NCBI GenBank assembly: GCA_017455665.1
Contig: JAFSZN010000168.1
Location: forward strand, 1-47,041
Direction of reading: 5' to 3'
Length of the DNA stretch: 47,041 bases
Source: Lentisphaeria bacterium
Lineage (GTDB): Bacteria > Verrucomicrobiota > Lentisphaeria > Victivallales > UBA1829
Made by a program: the position numbers and the translations under genes. The notes below the pieces were generated by a model. The model did no database searches. It was not told the origin of the DNA and was given only the letters and a program-made list of their open reading frames with translations. Numbering within the stretch: position 1 is the first letter of the stretch; each line of letters begins with the position of its first letter. Of this stretch, positions 21,682 through 30,796 are shown in pieces.

Positions 21682-22221
21682 TCATTCCGCGGGATAGACA
21701 AACTCTTTTCGCGGGATGCGCGGCGAAAGCCCGATTTCGTGCAGGACCTTCGCACAGGTCAACGCGTCTTCCAGCGCGTTGTGATGCCGGAACCGGATGT
21801 CGAAATATGCCGCGACATGGTTCAGGGAATGCGAGGCGAGTTCCGGCAGGGCGCGGCGGCTGGCGGCAAGGCTGCACACATAAGGAAACCGCACCGGCGG
21901 CAGCCCGTAAAGCGCCAGGACCGCGCGCAGATGCCCCAGGTCGAACGGCGCGTTGTGGATGACCACGCAGTCCGCCGACAGCAGCAGGTCGCGCAGTTCC
22001 TGCCAGACCGCGGGAAACTCGTCCGCATCCTCCAGATCGCACGCGCCGATCCCGTGCACGCGGTAGCAGAACGACGCGATCCAGTTCATGCTCGGATGCG
22101 GCCGCACCAAGCGTTCGAACGTCTCGCCTTCCTCGCCGTCCTGGAGGACCCCGCATCCGACCGCGCAGATGCTCCCGGCGCAGCCGTTCGCCGTCTCAAA
22201 ATCAAGTCCCGCCAATCTCAT
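21682..22221 (-). CDS. DEDDh 3'-5' exonuclease, DnaQ/RNase T-like
   Basis: This 179-residue stand-alone exonuclease has motif Exo I GLDFETAN (Asp7, Glu9), Exo II HNAPFDLGHLR near 89-99, and Exo III HNALEDALTCAKV near 147-159 with the DEDDh His and final Asp. Members trim 3' ends of DNA or RNA using two metal ions, and include DNA polymerase III epsilon homologues and stand-alone repair nucleases. Length fits a catalytic domain alone. A promoter lies at 22272-22300; the ribosome site is weak. It is followed by the tRNA terminator region on the other strand. Confidence 0.85.
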   Translation of the reverse strand: MRLAGLDFETANGCAGSICAVGCGVLQDGEEGETFERLVRPHPSMNWIASFCYRVHGIGACDLEDADEFPAVWQELRDLLLSADCVVIHNAPFDLGHLRAVLALYGLPPVRFPYVCSLAASRRALPELASHSLNHVAAYFDIRFRHHNALEDALTCAKVLHEIGLSPRIPRKEFVYPAE

Positions 22222-22271
22222 TTTGCCCGATCATTCCGCCTTTCTTCGCCGGTTTGTTTTTTTGCATACAT

Positions 22272-22300
22272 ATCATACCATGTTCCGGGCGGGATGTCAA
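22272..22300 (-). promoter_or_regulatory. Promoter of the DEDDh exonuclease
   Basis: On the minus strand TTGACA (22300-22295) and TATGAT (22277-22272) are spaced by 17 bp, 50 bp before the exonuclease ATG. Confidence 0.8.
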
Positions 22301-22341
22301 ATCCGCCGCGCGGATTATTCTGTTTTTTTTCCAACAGGCGG

Positions 22342-22806
22342 TCATCCGGCACTGCCGAAGTGGATGGTTTGCCTCCGGTCTTCCGCAAGCGCGCCGCAGA
22401 GTTCCAGAAACGAGCGGAACACGGTCCATTGTTCCGGCGTGACGCCATGGATGCCGACCCGCTTCACGGGCTTTTCCCCGTCGAACAGCTCCAGCCTCCA
22501 TCCGGCTCCATCGGGTCCGGACGCCGGACCGGCGTCCCGCCACGCCTCGAATCCGCAGGCTTCGAGCTTCGCCCGCAGGACATCCAGCACGGGACGCGTG
22601 ATGCGGCGCCAGTTGACTTCGCCGCGCCCGGACCTTACCGTAAGTTCGCCGATCCCGCCGAAATCCACGGTCAGCACATTTTCGCGGAACACTTCGCTGC
22701 GTCCCGGACATGGTACGGGATCCTGCCCGTCCGAAGCCGGCGTCTCCGGCACGCCGCTCCCCGCATCGGCGACCGCCTCCCTGAATATGAGTTTGTCAAA
22801 CGTCAT
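22342..22806 (-). CDS. Small protein of unknown function
   Basis: This 154-residue protein has no motif I recognise. The N-terminal 40 residues are Pro/Gly/Asp-rich and probably disordered. The rest alternates short strands (VLTVDFGGIGELTVRSG, WRLELFDGEK, RVGIHGV) with helices (RPVLDVLRAKLEACGF, PEQWTVFRSFLELCGALAE), an alpha/beta pattern. The Cys and Trp content and an intact start behind AAAGGA (8 bp spacing) support a real gene. It lies 39 bp after the tiny membrane-protein gene on the same strand. Confidence 0.6.
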   Translation of the reverse strand: MTFDKLIFREAVADAGSGVPETPASDGQDPVPCPGRSEVFRENVLTVDFGGIGELTVRSGRGEVNWRRITRPVLDVLRAKLEACGFEAWRDAGPASGPDGAGWRLELFDGEKPVKRVGIHGVTPEQWTVFRSFLELCGALAEDRRQTIHFGSAG

Positions 22807-22845
22807 GCCGATGATCCTTTCGATTCAAAAACGTTCATCGGCAGT

Positions 22846-22965
22846 TCAAACGCAGGCGAGTTTGAGGATGACGGCGAGGGAGACGGCGCAGACGAGGACG
22901 AATCCGAGGTTTTCGGCGGCGAGGTCGAACAGGATGTGGATGGCGGCAGAGGTTTTTTCTTTCAT
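22846..22965 (-). CDS. 39-residue membrane protein
   Basis: A short frame starts at ATG 22965, with an excellent AAGGAG ribosome site 8 bp upstream. The product has a charged N-terminus (MKEKTSAA), then one hydrophobic helix covering about residues 15-37 with a near-terminal Lys-Leu-Ala-Cys-Val. Longer in-frame starts run into the WYL promoter and have no ribosome site. Such single-helix proteins can be regulators of membrane complexes or type I toxins; nothing here distinguishes them. It is divergent from the WYL regulator and upstream of the unknown gene at 22342. Confidence 0.6.
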   Translation of the reverse strand: MKEKTSAAIHILFDLAAENLGFVLVCAVSLAVILKLACV

Positions 22966-23022
22966 GGAGGATACTCCTTCTGTTTTTTTTGAGGGTTGAC
23001 GCGGACGATTCGTTTTTCGGGT

Positions 23023-23051
23023 TTGACTTTTTCCGCGTTTGCGAGTATAAT
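23023..23051 (+). promoter_or_regulatory. Strong promoter of the WYL regulator
   Basis: TTGACT (23023-23028) and TATAAT (23046-23051) are spaced by 17 bp. An inverted repeat ACACT-N7-AGTGT (23062-23078) covers the predicted start of transcription and is a candidate autoregulatory operator. Confidence 0.85.
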
Positions 23052-23105
23052 ATACCATCATACACTGTCATAGAGTGTCAGTCAAAAACGCCGGAGTCAG
23101 AAAAA

Positions 23106-24188
23106 ATGAAAAAAAATCCGCCTCAGAAAACCGTCCGCACCGGAAAAACAGGCTCCAAACCGAAAAAAAACACGCAAAAATCCATGCCGCCGCGCATGCA
23201 GATCCTCCGCATGGCGCGCATCGCCTCGCTCCTGAAGAAAAACAGCTGTCCGACGGCGGAAAAACTGCTCCGGGAATACGAGCGGCTTGAGCTGGAGGAC
23301 GGCAAGACGATCCGGGCGAAATACAGCCTGCGGACCGTATACCGCGACATCGACTCCCTGCGGAACGACTTCGACTGTCCGGTCAAGTACGACCGCATGA
23401 ACAAGACCTACTACCTCGACGACCACAACTGGGAGTTCAACTGCCCGGCGCAGCTCTCGGAATCCGCCATGCTCGCGCTTGTGATCGGCGGACGCATCGC
23501 CGAAGACGTGTTTCCCGAGCCCGTGCGCGGCAGGATCTCCCGCGCGGTGGACGAGATTCTGAAAGGCAACAGCCCGGAATTCCTGGAAACGGCGCTGATC
23601 CGGTCGTTGAAGGTCTTCGCGGAGGCGGGCGTCGTGGAGGAATCCCCGGTCTTTTCGGTCGTGTTCGAGGCGTGGCAGAAACACCGCCGCCTCCGCATCC
23701 TGTACGACGACCAGAGAGGCGGCATGCAGGAACGCGAGGTCGATCCGCACGTCCTTTTCCTGTATCTGCGCGAGTGGCGCATCAAGGCGTTCTGCCACCT
23801 GCGGAACGCGCCTCGCACGTTCGTGATCAACCGCATCCGGAACGCCCACATGATGCCGGAGACGTTCACGCCGGACCGAGCCATCATCGACTCCGTCACG
23901 CCGGACAACATCGTAAGCTACGCGAAGCTCCACGGCGTGAAGATCCGCCTGGCGGGAGACGCGCCGAAGTTCGCGAGGGCGAACCACATGCATTCGAAGC
24001 AGACGATCAGGAAAAACGGCGACGGGTCATGCCTGTTTTCGATCCCGGAAGTCCCCGCGGAAGTCATCGTGCCGTGGATCCTCTCGCAGAAAGGCGAGGC
24101 CGTCCCGCTCGAACCGCCGGAACTGGTCGACGCTGTGCGGAAGGGCGCCCGGGCAACGCTGGACAGCCTTCCGCCGGACACGATCTGA
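23106..24188 (+). CDS. WYL-domain transcriptional regulator
   Basis: This 360-residue DeoR-type regulator has a Lys-rich N-terminus (about 1-25), then a winged helix-turn-helix (about 30-105: ILRMARIASLLKKN, SLRTVYRDIDSLRND). A linker follows, then a WYL domain (about 185-290) with LFLYLREWRIKAFCHLRNAPRTF; the W-Y-L signature is loosely kept as REWRIKAF. A C-terminal WCX-like region completes it. Relatives sense oligonucleotides or other ligands and control defence, repair or metabolism. ATG 23106 is preferred because transcription begins near 23058 and GGAG lies 9 bp upstream. It faces the histidine kinase gene tail-to-tail (106 bp gap, nothing seen in it). Confidence 0.88.
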   Translation: MKKNPPQKTVRTGKTGSKPKKNTQKSMPPRMQILRMARIASLLKKNSCPTAEKLLREYERLELEDGKTIRAKYSLRTVYRDIDSLRNDFDCPVKYDRMNKTYYLDDHNWEFNCPAQLSESAMLALVIGGRIAEDVFPEPVRGRISRAVDEILKGNSPEFLETALIRSLKVFAEAGVVEESPVFSVVFEAWQKHRRLRILYDDQRGGMQEREVDPHVLFLYLREWRIKAFCHLRNAPRTFVINRIRNAHMMPETFTPDRAIIDSVTPDNIVSYAKLHGVKIRLAGDAPKFARANHMHSKQTIRKNGDGSCLFSIPEVPAEVIVPWILSQKGEAVPLEPPELVDAVRKGARATLDSLPPDTI

Positions 24189-24294
24189 AAACACCCGCGC
24201 CCTGCCCCGGCAGATCCGTCCGGGGAGCGCCTGGCCGCCAACGGAAGCCTTTGCGCCCGCCATCGGCGGCAGCCGGACAGGCCGGCAACAGGGC

Positions 24295-27200
24295 TTACGG
24301 TTTCGCGGAGATGATCTTCTGCAGGAGGTCGGCGACATTTTCCGTGCGGAGCGGCTTCAGCAGGATGCCGGTGAACGGCGCGGGATCAGTCTTCTTGCTC
24401 ATCTCGACGTCGGCGGTGAGGGCGTAGACGGGGAGATGGCGCCACGCCGGATTCCGGCGGATCTCCTCGGCGAGCTCCGGTCCGCTCATGCCGGGCATCC
24501 AGACGTCGGTGAGCACGGCGTCGAACCGTGTGTCGTTCATCCGTTTCAGCGCGTCCGCGCCCGATTCGGCGGTGCCGATGTTCTTCACGCCGAGCTTCCG
24601 GCAGAGCGCCTCCAGCACCTTCAGGTTCAGTTCGTTGTCGTCGACCAGCAGCAGCGAGGCATTGATCTCCGCGGGGAGCGCGCGCGAATCGCCCTGCGTT
24701 TCGAGCTCGGCGGGCGCTTCGGTCTGGTACTCGGTGCGCGGGAGTTCGACCGTGAACGAGCTGCCGACTCCGACCTCGCTGTCGATCCTGATCTTGCCGC
24801 CCATTTTCGCCGCCATGAGATTGCAGATGGAGAGACCGAGCCCGGTGCCGACGACATGCGTTTTCGTGCGGATGCGCACGAACGGCTGCATGAGGTCGGA
24901 GAAATGGCTCCTGTCAATGCCGATGCCGGTGTCCTGCACGGTGAAGGCGAGCAGTCCGGTCTTCTTCCCGCCGGCGGCCTGCGCGTCCGGCGCAAACCGG
25001 ATATGCAGGGTGACGCCGCCCTTTTCGGTGAACTTGACGGCGTTTCCGATGAGGTTGAAGAGGATCTGGCTGACGCGCTGGGAGTCGACCTTCACCCACG
25101 GGATCTCGCCGGGGGCGTCGAGCTTCAGGTAGAGCGCCTTGTTGTGCGCGGCGTCGCCGACGATGGTGAGGACGTTTTCGGCGAGGCGGCGGAAATCGCA
25201 CATGGCGGGGTAGAGCTTGAGCTTGCCGGCGTCGAGCGAGGCGAAGTCCAGCACGTCGTTGATGAGCTGCATCAGCGTGTTACCGCTGAAGATGATGTTG
25301 CCGAGGTATTCCGTGACCTTCTCCCGCGGGAGCCCGCCCTGCTGGAGCAGTTCGGAGAACCCGATGATGGAGTTCAGCGGCGTGCGGATGTCGTGGCTGA
25401 CGCAGCTGAAGAAGAAGCTCTTCGCCTTTTCGGCGGAGATCGCCTTGTCGCGCTCCGCCTTCAGATTTTGCGTGAGCTCGTATTTCAGGAGCAGCATGTT
25501 CGCTGTGTGCTGGAAATTGCCCAGCATCTCGTAGTCGTCCTGCGAGAACGTGCGCCACGGGTCCTTGAAATAAAGCGCGACGACGCCCCAGATGCGGTCG
25601 CGGTACGTGAGCTTGAAGGAACAGCGCGTGCCCATCCGGATGGCGTTGATGAAGCCGGACATAGTCGGGTCCGTGACCGGCATGTTCTGGAGGTCGTTTT
25701 CGAGCGTGAACTCGTGCCCGTCGAATCCGGCCATCCACTCGTTGTCGGTGCCGGTGAACGCCCGGCGGCGCGGCATATTGTTCATGAAGGACAGGTCGAC
25801 GTCCTCGAATCCCCAGGTGGCGAGCACCTCCGGCCCCTCCTTGCGGAAATGGATGAAGCTGCCGCCGTCGGCGGAGAAGTAGTTCGACACGACCCTGACG
25901 ACCTCGCGAACGGCGCGAATGTCCTCGTCGGCCTCGGAGAGGATGGCGGACATGCAGGCCGAGCTGGCCTCCTGTCTGCGGATCCTGCGGACGGATTCGG
26001 TCATATCCACGGCAAACATGAAGATGTACTGGAGCTTGTTTGCGGAGTCGAACACGCCGTGCGCGTCGATCTGCCAGTACACGCCGTTGATCTCGCGCTG
26101 GATCGAGGACGTGCGGGAACCGTTCAGGATCGACTGGAGCAGCAGCGGCTTCACCTCGCGTTCGAGCGTGGCGATCGACTCCTGGTACGGCTGGTTGCAG
26201 CGGAGCAGACGGCCGGAGCCGTCGAACATCGCCACGGGGATGATGGTGTTGTCGATGAGGAGCTGGTTTTCGCGTTCGCGGCGCTGAAGCTCGCGTTCCG
26301 CCTCGCCGCGTTCCACCGCCATGGTGAGCAGGGACGCGGCCGCCTGGACCAGCTGGAGGTCGGCGGCGCTGAACCTGGTGCGCGCGTTGACGTAATGGAC
26401 GGCGAGCCCGCCCCAGAAACGCCCGTTGACGTTCACGCGGGCGATGATGGCGGATCTGGCGCGGCACGCGACGTCCGGCTGATCCGCGTAAAGCGTCCCG
26501 ACGTCCTCGAACGCCAGCACGGGTTCCCCGGTATTTTCGCGGCACAGCTTCATGAGCGGGCAGTCCGGGTCGTGTTTGCCGATGTGTTCGACGCCGGGCC
26601 GCACCCATTCGTTCGTGCCGCGGAATCCGTTCGACGGGTTCTGCGGGAGCAGGAGGACGCGGTCGCTGTGCAGGATGTCGAGCATCTGCCCCGCCAAGTA
26701 GTCGCAGAACGCGCGGATGTCGTGGTTGTCGTTGAAGTAGGCGAGGATGTTCATCTTGAACTTCTCGATCCCGTGCAGCTTGCGTTCCTCGGTCACGTCG
26801 TGCGCGATGCCGATCAGCATCTTTCCGCCTATGTCGGTGCGGAACGGCAGGAGCCATTTCTCGAAGACGTGCCAGCCGATGCCGGGGACCACTTCCTCGA
26901 CGTCGGCGTGGATCAGCTCCTTCGACGCCATCGCGTCGGCATGCTCCCCGGTCAGCTTGTCCGCGATCACGGCGGGGAAGATGTCGTAATCGGTCTTCCC
27001 GACGACCTCCTCGCGGGCGCGGCCGATCATGCGGCAGAATTTCCGGTTGCACATGGTGTAGCGGAACTTGTCGCCGGCGTCCTTCACGAAGAAGGACATG
27101 GGCAGCGTGTCGATGATCTGTTCGAGCAGGCGCTTGGAGTCCGCCAGGTTCTGCTGTTCGCGGATGCGGTAGAGGATGGCGGCGAACGTGTCCACCATCA

Positions 27201-28413
27201 TGAGGCGCGGTTCGAGGTTGTAGGTCGGGAACGGCATGCGGCCCATGAACTGGATGAGCATCGTGCCGATATACTGTCTCTGGTTGAAGATCTCGAACGC
27301 AAGCTGGCAGGGCGGATAGCCGGGGCATTCCTCGCGGATCGACGCCAGCTCGGGCACATGGGCGATGTCCGGGATCGCGCAGGCGTGTTTTTCAAGCAGG
27401 ATCGGCCGCATGAATGCGACCATTTTCGCGCGCTGTTCCGGCGTGAGCTTCGGGATCCTGTCCGTCATGTCCGGACGGATGAAATCCATGACCTCGCCCA
27501 TATTCCGGTTCATCCAGACCATGCGGCAGCTGTCGAACTCGCGGAAGATGATCTCGGTGATGATCGACAGCACCTTCTTTATGTCGGTTTCCTGCTGCGT
27601 CTTCCGCAGGATCTCCGCGTTCGCAGCCTCGTATTTGTGGAAGAACGTTTCGGCGGTGACGTCCTCGACCGCGCCGAGGATCAGGCGACGTCCGGACGAA
27701 AAGACGTGCAGGTGCTCCATGACATGCACGAACTGCGGAAACCCCTTTTCGTCCAGCAGGAACAGCCGGAACGTCTGCGTGTTTTCGGGGTCCAGCACCG
27801 TTTTTTCGGAAAAGCCGCGCCACTGTTCGGCGACCGGAGCGGGAAGGAAATCGGCGGCGGTCTTGCCGCGCACGCCGACTTGGTCGACCCGGAACGTCTG
27901 CGCGAAGTAGCGGTTCGCACGCAGGAACCGGAAATCGTCGTCGACATCGCGCACGTACAATCCAAACGGGACATTGTTCGCGATGGTCTGCAGAAGATTC
28001 CCGTCGGCGGCCTTGTCCCAGTTGTCGGCGTCGGCGGACTGCGCGGCCTTGACCGTGAAGAAGAGGATGCCCGCCTCCGTGCCGTCGGACAGCACGGCGG
28101 GCTGCGCGACGGATTCGTGCCACGCGCCGGAGGATTCGGCGCAGACGTGGAACGCAAGCTCGAAACCGGGCACGGAAACGCGGCATTCTCCGTCGGCGGA
28201 TTTCACGGAGTCCGCCGGGATCACGTCGTCCAGCGCAAGTCCGGCAAGCTCGCCGGGACCTCGCCCGAACGCCTTTTCCGCGGCAGGATTCGCGTACAGG
28301 ATCACGCCGTCGCGCCCGCGGACGATCACACCGTCCGTCAGGTGGCGGTATACTGCGTCAAAAGCCTCGGCGGCGAGGCGGATTTGTCCGTTCTTCGTTC
28401 GTTTTTCAGGCAT
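24295..28413 (-). CDS. Soluble hybrid sensor histidine kinase with PAS/GAF array and receiver
   Basis: The protein has 1372 residues and no membrane helix. In order: PAS (about 15-125), PAS (140-255), GAF-like (275-420), PAS (425-545), GAF (555-700), PAS-like (715-805), GAF (815-980), a short helix, and the HisKA dimerisation domain with H-box SHDIRTPLNSIIGFSELL (phospho-His1007). Then come the ATPase with N-box NLIGNAVKFT (about 1120), DTGIGID at 1161 and GTGLGLSI at 1189, and a receiver domain (about 1252-1370) with Asp1258/1259, phospho-Asp1303 and Lys1353. Seven sensory modules in tandem point to integration of cytoplasmic cues. No response regulator with a DNA-binding domain is adjacent. 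It is divergent from the DUF2264 gene. AAGGA lies 9 bp upstream of the ATG. Confidence 0.92.
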   Translation of the reverse strand: MPEKRTKNGQIRLAAEAFDAVYRHLTDGVIVRGRDGVILYANPAAEKAFGRGPGELAGLALDDVIPADSVKSADGECRVSVPGFELAFHVCAESSGAWHESVAQPAVLSDGTEAGILFFTVKAAQSADADNWDKAADGNLLQTIANNVPFGLYVRDVDDDFRFLRANRYFAQTFRVDQVGVRGKTAADFLPAPVAEQWRGFSEKTVLDPENTQTFRLFLLDEKGFPQFVHVMEHLHVFSSGRRLILGAVEDVTAETFFHKYEAANAEILRKTQQETDIKKVLSIITEIIFREFDSCRMVWMNRNMGEVMDFIRPDMTDRIPKLTPEQRAKMVAFMRPILLEKHACAIPDIAHVPELASIREECPGYPPCQLAFEIFNQRQYIGTMLIQFMGRMPFPTYNLEPRLMMVDTFAAILYRIREQQNLADSKRLLEQIIDTLPMSFFVKDAGDKFRYTMCNRKFCRMIGRAREEVVGKTDYDIFPAVIADKLTGEHADAMASKELIHADVEEVVPGIGWHVFEKWLLPFRTDIGGKMLIGIAHDVTEERKLHGIEKFKMNILAYFNDNHDIRAFCDYLAGQMLDILHSDRVLLLPQNPSNGFRGTNEWVRPGVEHIGKHDPDCPLMKLCRENTGEPVLAFEDVGTLYADQPDVACRARSAIIARVNVNGRFWGGLAVHYVNARTRFSAADLQLVQAAASLLTMAVERGEAERELQRRERENQLLIDNTIIPVAMFDGSGRLLRCNQPYQESIATLEREVKPLLLQSILNGSRTSSIQREINGVYWQIDAHGVFDSANKLQYIFMFAVDMTESVRRIRRQEASSACMSAILSEADEDIRAVREVVRVVSNYFSADGGSFIHFRKEGPEVLATWGFEDVDLSFMNNMPRRRAFTGTDNEWMAGFDGHEFTLENDLQNMPVTDPTMSGFINAIRMGTRCSFKLTYRDRIWGVVALYFKDPWRTFSQDDYEMLGNFQHTANMLLLKYELTQNLKAERDKAISAEKAKSFFFSCVSHDIRTPLNSIIGFSELLQQGGLPREKVTEYLGNIIFSGNTLMQLINDVLDFASLDAGKLKLYPAMCDFRRLAENVLTIVGDAAHNKALYLKLDAPGEIPWVKVDSQRVSQILFNLIGNAVKFTEKGGVTLHIRFAPDAQAAGGKKTGLLAFTVQDTGIGIDRSHFSDLMQPFVRIRTKTHVVGTGLGLSICNLMAAKMGGKIRIDSEVGVGSSFTVELPRTEYQTEAPAELETQGDSRALPAEINASLLLVDDNELNLKVLEALCRKLGVKNIGTAESGADALKRMNDTRFDAVLTDVWMPGMSGPELAEEIRRNPAWRHLPVYALTADVEMSKKTDPAPFTGILLKPLRTENVADLLQKIISAKP

Positions 28414-28460
28414 GTTCGCGCGTCCTTCTTATCTAAAGACTAAATACAAAATAATTTTTT

Positions 28461-28489
28461 ACTTTATCACAGGTTCGCCAAAATGTCAA
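28461..28489 (-). promoter_or_regulatory. Promoter of the hybrid histidine kinase
   Basis: On the minus strand TTGACA (28489-28484) and TAAAGT (28466-28461) are spaced by 17 bp, 48 bp before the kinase ATG. Confidence 0.8.
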
Positions 28490-28610
28490 GTCAAAACAAC
28501 AATTCGGGACGGTAAAAGATGAAAGAAAAACAATGGTCCGGCACTTCCGCAAACCGGACCCGTCCCGCCTGCCGCCCGGCGCTTTTTTCCGTCTTTTTTC
28601 CCGCTTCCGG

Positions 28611-28638
28611 TTGATTTTTGTTTCATCGGCTGTATGTT
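28611..28638 (+). promoter_or_regulatory. Promoter of the DUF2264 lipoprotein
   Basis: TTGATT (28611-28616) and TATGTT (28633-28638) are spaced by 16 bp. Transcription would begin near 28645, after the in-frame ATG at 28634, so translation from that ATG is unlikely. Confidence 0.6.
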
Positions 28639-28702
28639 ATACAAAAAACTTCTCCGCTCGAACGACACCTCATCCGGCATCGCCGGGAAAGGATTCTGCC
28701 CC

Positions 28703-30619
28703 GTGAAACTGAGAACGCTCTCTCTCGGAATCGTCCTCGCGGCGACCGCCGCCCTGCCCGCCTGCACCTGCACGAAAAACGACGCGTCCGCCGCACAGGA
28801 AACCTCGATCCGTCACATCTACCGGGGCAACCCGCTCGTCACACGGTCGGACCTCCAGAAGGCCGCCGTCGACATTCTCCGTCCCCTGCTCCCGTATTAC
28901 TCGAAGGATGGCGCGCGTCTGCATCAGGGATTCACCGGCGCGAGCTACCCGGATAAAACCGCGGAGATGGAGGCGTTCTCCCGTCCGGTGTGGGCGCTCG
29001 GCCCGCTCTGGGCGGGCGGCGGCGACGATCCCGCGCTGCGCGACGTCTGCGTGCACGGCCTCATCTCGGGCACCGATCCGGCGAATCCCGAGTACTGGGG
29101 CAACGTCGGCGATTACGACCAGAAGATCGTCGAGATGGCGGCGATCGGGCTGGCGCTGGCGATCGCGCCGGACAAAGTCTGGGACCCGCTCACGCCGGTT
29201 CAGCAGGACAACCTCTACAACTGGCTGAACAACGCGAATCTCCGCAAAGCCTGGCCGTGCAACTGGGAGATGTTCCGCGTAGTCGTGAACCTCGGGTTCA
29301 AGCGCGTCGGGCGTCCCTATGACAAAAAATCGGTCGAGTCCGCGCTCAAATCCATGGAGCCGTGGTACCTCGGCAACGGCTGGTACACCGACGGCGAAAA
29401 CGCCCACGCCGACCACTACAATTCCTGGGGCATGCATTTCTACTGCCTGCTGTACGCCGCGCTCATGAAGGACGAGGACCCCGTCCGTGCCGAACTCTAC
29501 AAGGAGCGCGCCCGGATCTTTGCGCAGGACTACATGTATTATTTCGGCGGCGACGGCTCCGCGATCCCGTACGGACGCAGCCTCGCCTACCGGTTCGCCG
29601 AGGCGGCGTTCTGGGCGGCATACGCCTACGCGGACGCCGGCGGGATCGAACCCGGCGTCCTGAAGGGGCTCTTCCTGCGGAACATGCGGAAATGGCTCAG
29701 CCGTCCGATCTTCGACACGAGCGGCGTCCTGACGGTCGGCTACGCGTACCCGAACATGAGCATGGCGGAGAGCTACAACGGATTCGGCTCGGTCTACTGG
29801 GGCATGAAGTCGTTCCTCGTGCTCGCGCTCAGCGAAGACCATCCGTTCTGGGCCGCCGAAGAACTCCCGATGCCGGAGCTCCCCGCCTCGCGCCGCATGG
29901 ACGGTCCGCACTTCATCGCCCAGCGCGACGGCGCGCACTGCGTGTTCTTCGCCGCCGGACAGAAGCCGCGCATGCAGCATACGCACGGCCAGGCGAAATA
30001 CGAGAAGTTCGCCTACTCCAACCTGTACGGATTCGGCGTCCCGAAGGGTCCCTACGGACTCTCCCAGATCGTCCCGGACTCCATGCTCGCCGTCACCGAC
30101 GCCGGCAGCGACCGCTACGCAGTCAAACGCGACACGAAGGACTATGAAGTCACCGACGAATGGATCCGCACAGACTGGTCCCCGCTCATGGGCGTCACGA
30201 TCCGCACCTGGATCGTCCCCGCCCTCCCCTGGCATGTCCGCATCCACGAGATCACCTCCGACCGCCCGCTCCAGACCTTCGACGGCGGATTCGCCTTCCC
30301 CGCGGACGGCGTCTCCGCAAAGACCGACCGCAAGTCCGTCTTCGTCTCGCAGTCCGGCGGCATGTTCTGCGGAGCCGCGGACCTCTCCGGCGGACGCAGT
30401 CCGGTCAACCAGAACACGGAACCGAACACGAACCTGATCCTGCCGCGCGCGACCATCCCCGGGCTTCAGGGCAATGTCCCGAAAGGCACATCCACGCTCG
30501 TTTCCGCGTTCTACTGCGGAACCGGCGAGCGGGGAGAAACGCCATCCGTGACGACCTCGGACGACGCCTACACGGTCCGCATCGGCGGGCGCACCGTCGT
30601 CGTCCCGCGCAGGAAATAA
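28703..30619 (+). CDS. DUF2264-domain lipoprotein, probable glycoside hydrolase
   Basis: The 638-residue protein starts at GTG 28703, with AAAGGA 9 bp upstream. The signal peptide ends in lipobox ALPAC, lipidating about residue 21. The body matches DUF2264, an (alpha/alpha)-barrel family linked to glucuronosidase activity in some gut Bacteroides enzymes (CAZy GH154, from memory). Conserved blocks include FSRPVWALGPLWAG, NWEMFRVVVNLGF, a GWYTDGENAHADHYNSWGMHFY stretch described in parts, and DGSAIPYGRSLAYRF. A C-terminal beta domain follows from about 400. Location is the periplasm or outer membrane. It precedes the arabinofuranosidase and esterase genes on the same strand, consistent with plant-glycan breakdown. 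Exact substrate is unknown. Confidence 0.85.
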   Translation: MKLRTLSLGIVLAATAALPACTCTKNDASAAQETSIRHIYRGNPLVTRSDLQKAAVDILRPLLPYYSKDGARLHQGFTGASYPDKTAEMEAFSRPVWALGPLWAGGGDDPALRDVCVHGLISGTDPANPEYWGNVGDYDQKIVEMAAIGLALAIAPDKVWDPLTPVQQDNLYNWLNNANLRKAWPCNWEMFRVVVNLGFKRVGRPYDKKSVESALKSMEPWYLGNGWYTDGENAHADHYNSWGMHFYCLLYAALMKDEDPVRAELYKERARIFAQDYMYYFGGDGSAIPYGRSLAYRFAEAAFWAAYAYADAGGIEPGVLKGLFLRNMRKWLSRPIFDTSGVLTVGYAYPNMSMAESYNGFGSVYWGMKSFLVLALSEDHPFWAAEELPMPELPASRRMDGPHFIAQRDGAHCVFFAAGQKPRMQHTHGQAKYEKFAYSNLYGFGVPKGPYGLSQIVPDSMLAVTDAGSDRYAVKRDTKDYEVTDEWIRTDWSPLMGVTIRTWIVPALPWHVRIHEITSDRPLQTFDGGFAFPADGVSAKTDRKSVFVSQSGGMFCGAADLSGGRSPVNQNTEPNTNLILPRATIPGLQGNVPKGTSTLVSAFYCGTGERGETPSVTTSDDAYTVRIGGRTVVVPRRK

Positions 30620-30706
30620 TAATAATAAAACAGAAGGGTATCTCTATTTCATTCAGCCGGACCATAGAGGTGCCCTAAAAAAATTTAGATTTTTACGTTT
30701 TTCCGC

Positions 30707-30734
30707 TTGACACTTCTCTTTTTCCGTGTATATT
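30707..30734 (+). promoter_or_regulatory. Promoter of the GH51 gene
   Basis: TTGACA (30707-30712) and TATATT (30729-30734) are spaced by 16 bp, 63 bp before the ATG. Between the DUF2264 stop and this promoter only AT-rich DNA is seen. Confidence 0.8.
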
Positions 30735-30796
30735 TAGTTTTTAACACAATCAGCAACCCGAGTCAAGCTCAAATCTCAACCCCAAGGAACCACAAA

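Noticed and set aside
24436-28443. Very long open frame on the plus strand opposite the histidine kinase
   Set aside because: It is an antisense effect of high-GC coding DNA; the translation is rich in Arg, Asp, Val and His without any domain, while the minus strand gives a complete PAS/GAF/HisKA/receiver protein.
28634-28702. ATG 28634 as start of the DUF2264 lipoprotein
   Set aside because: It overlaps the -10 box at 28633-28638 and would put 23 residues before the lipoprotein signal; GTG 28703 has a proper ribosome site.
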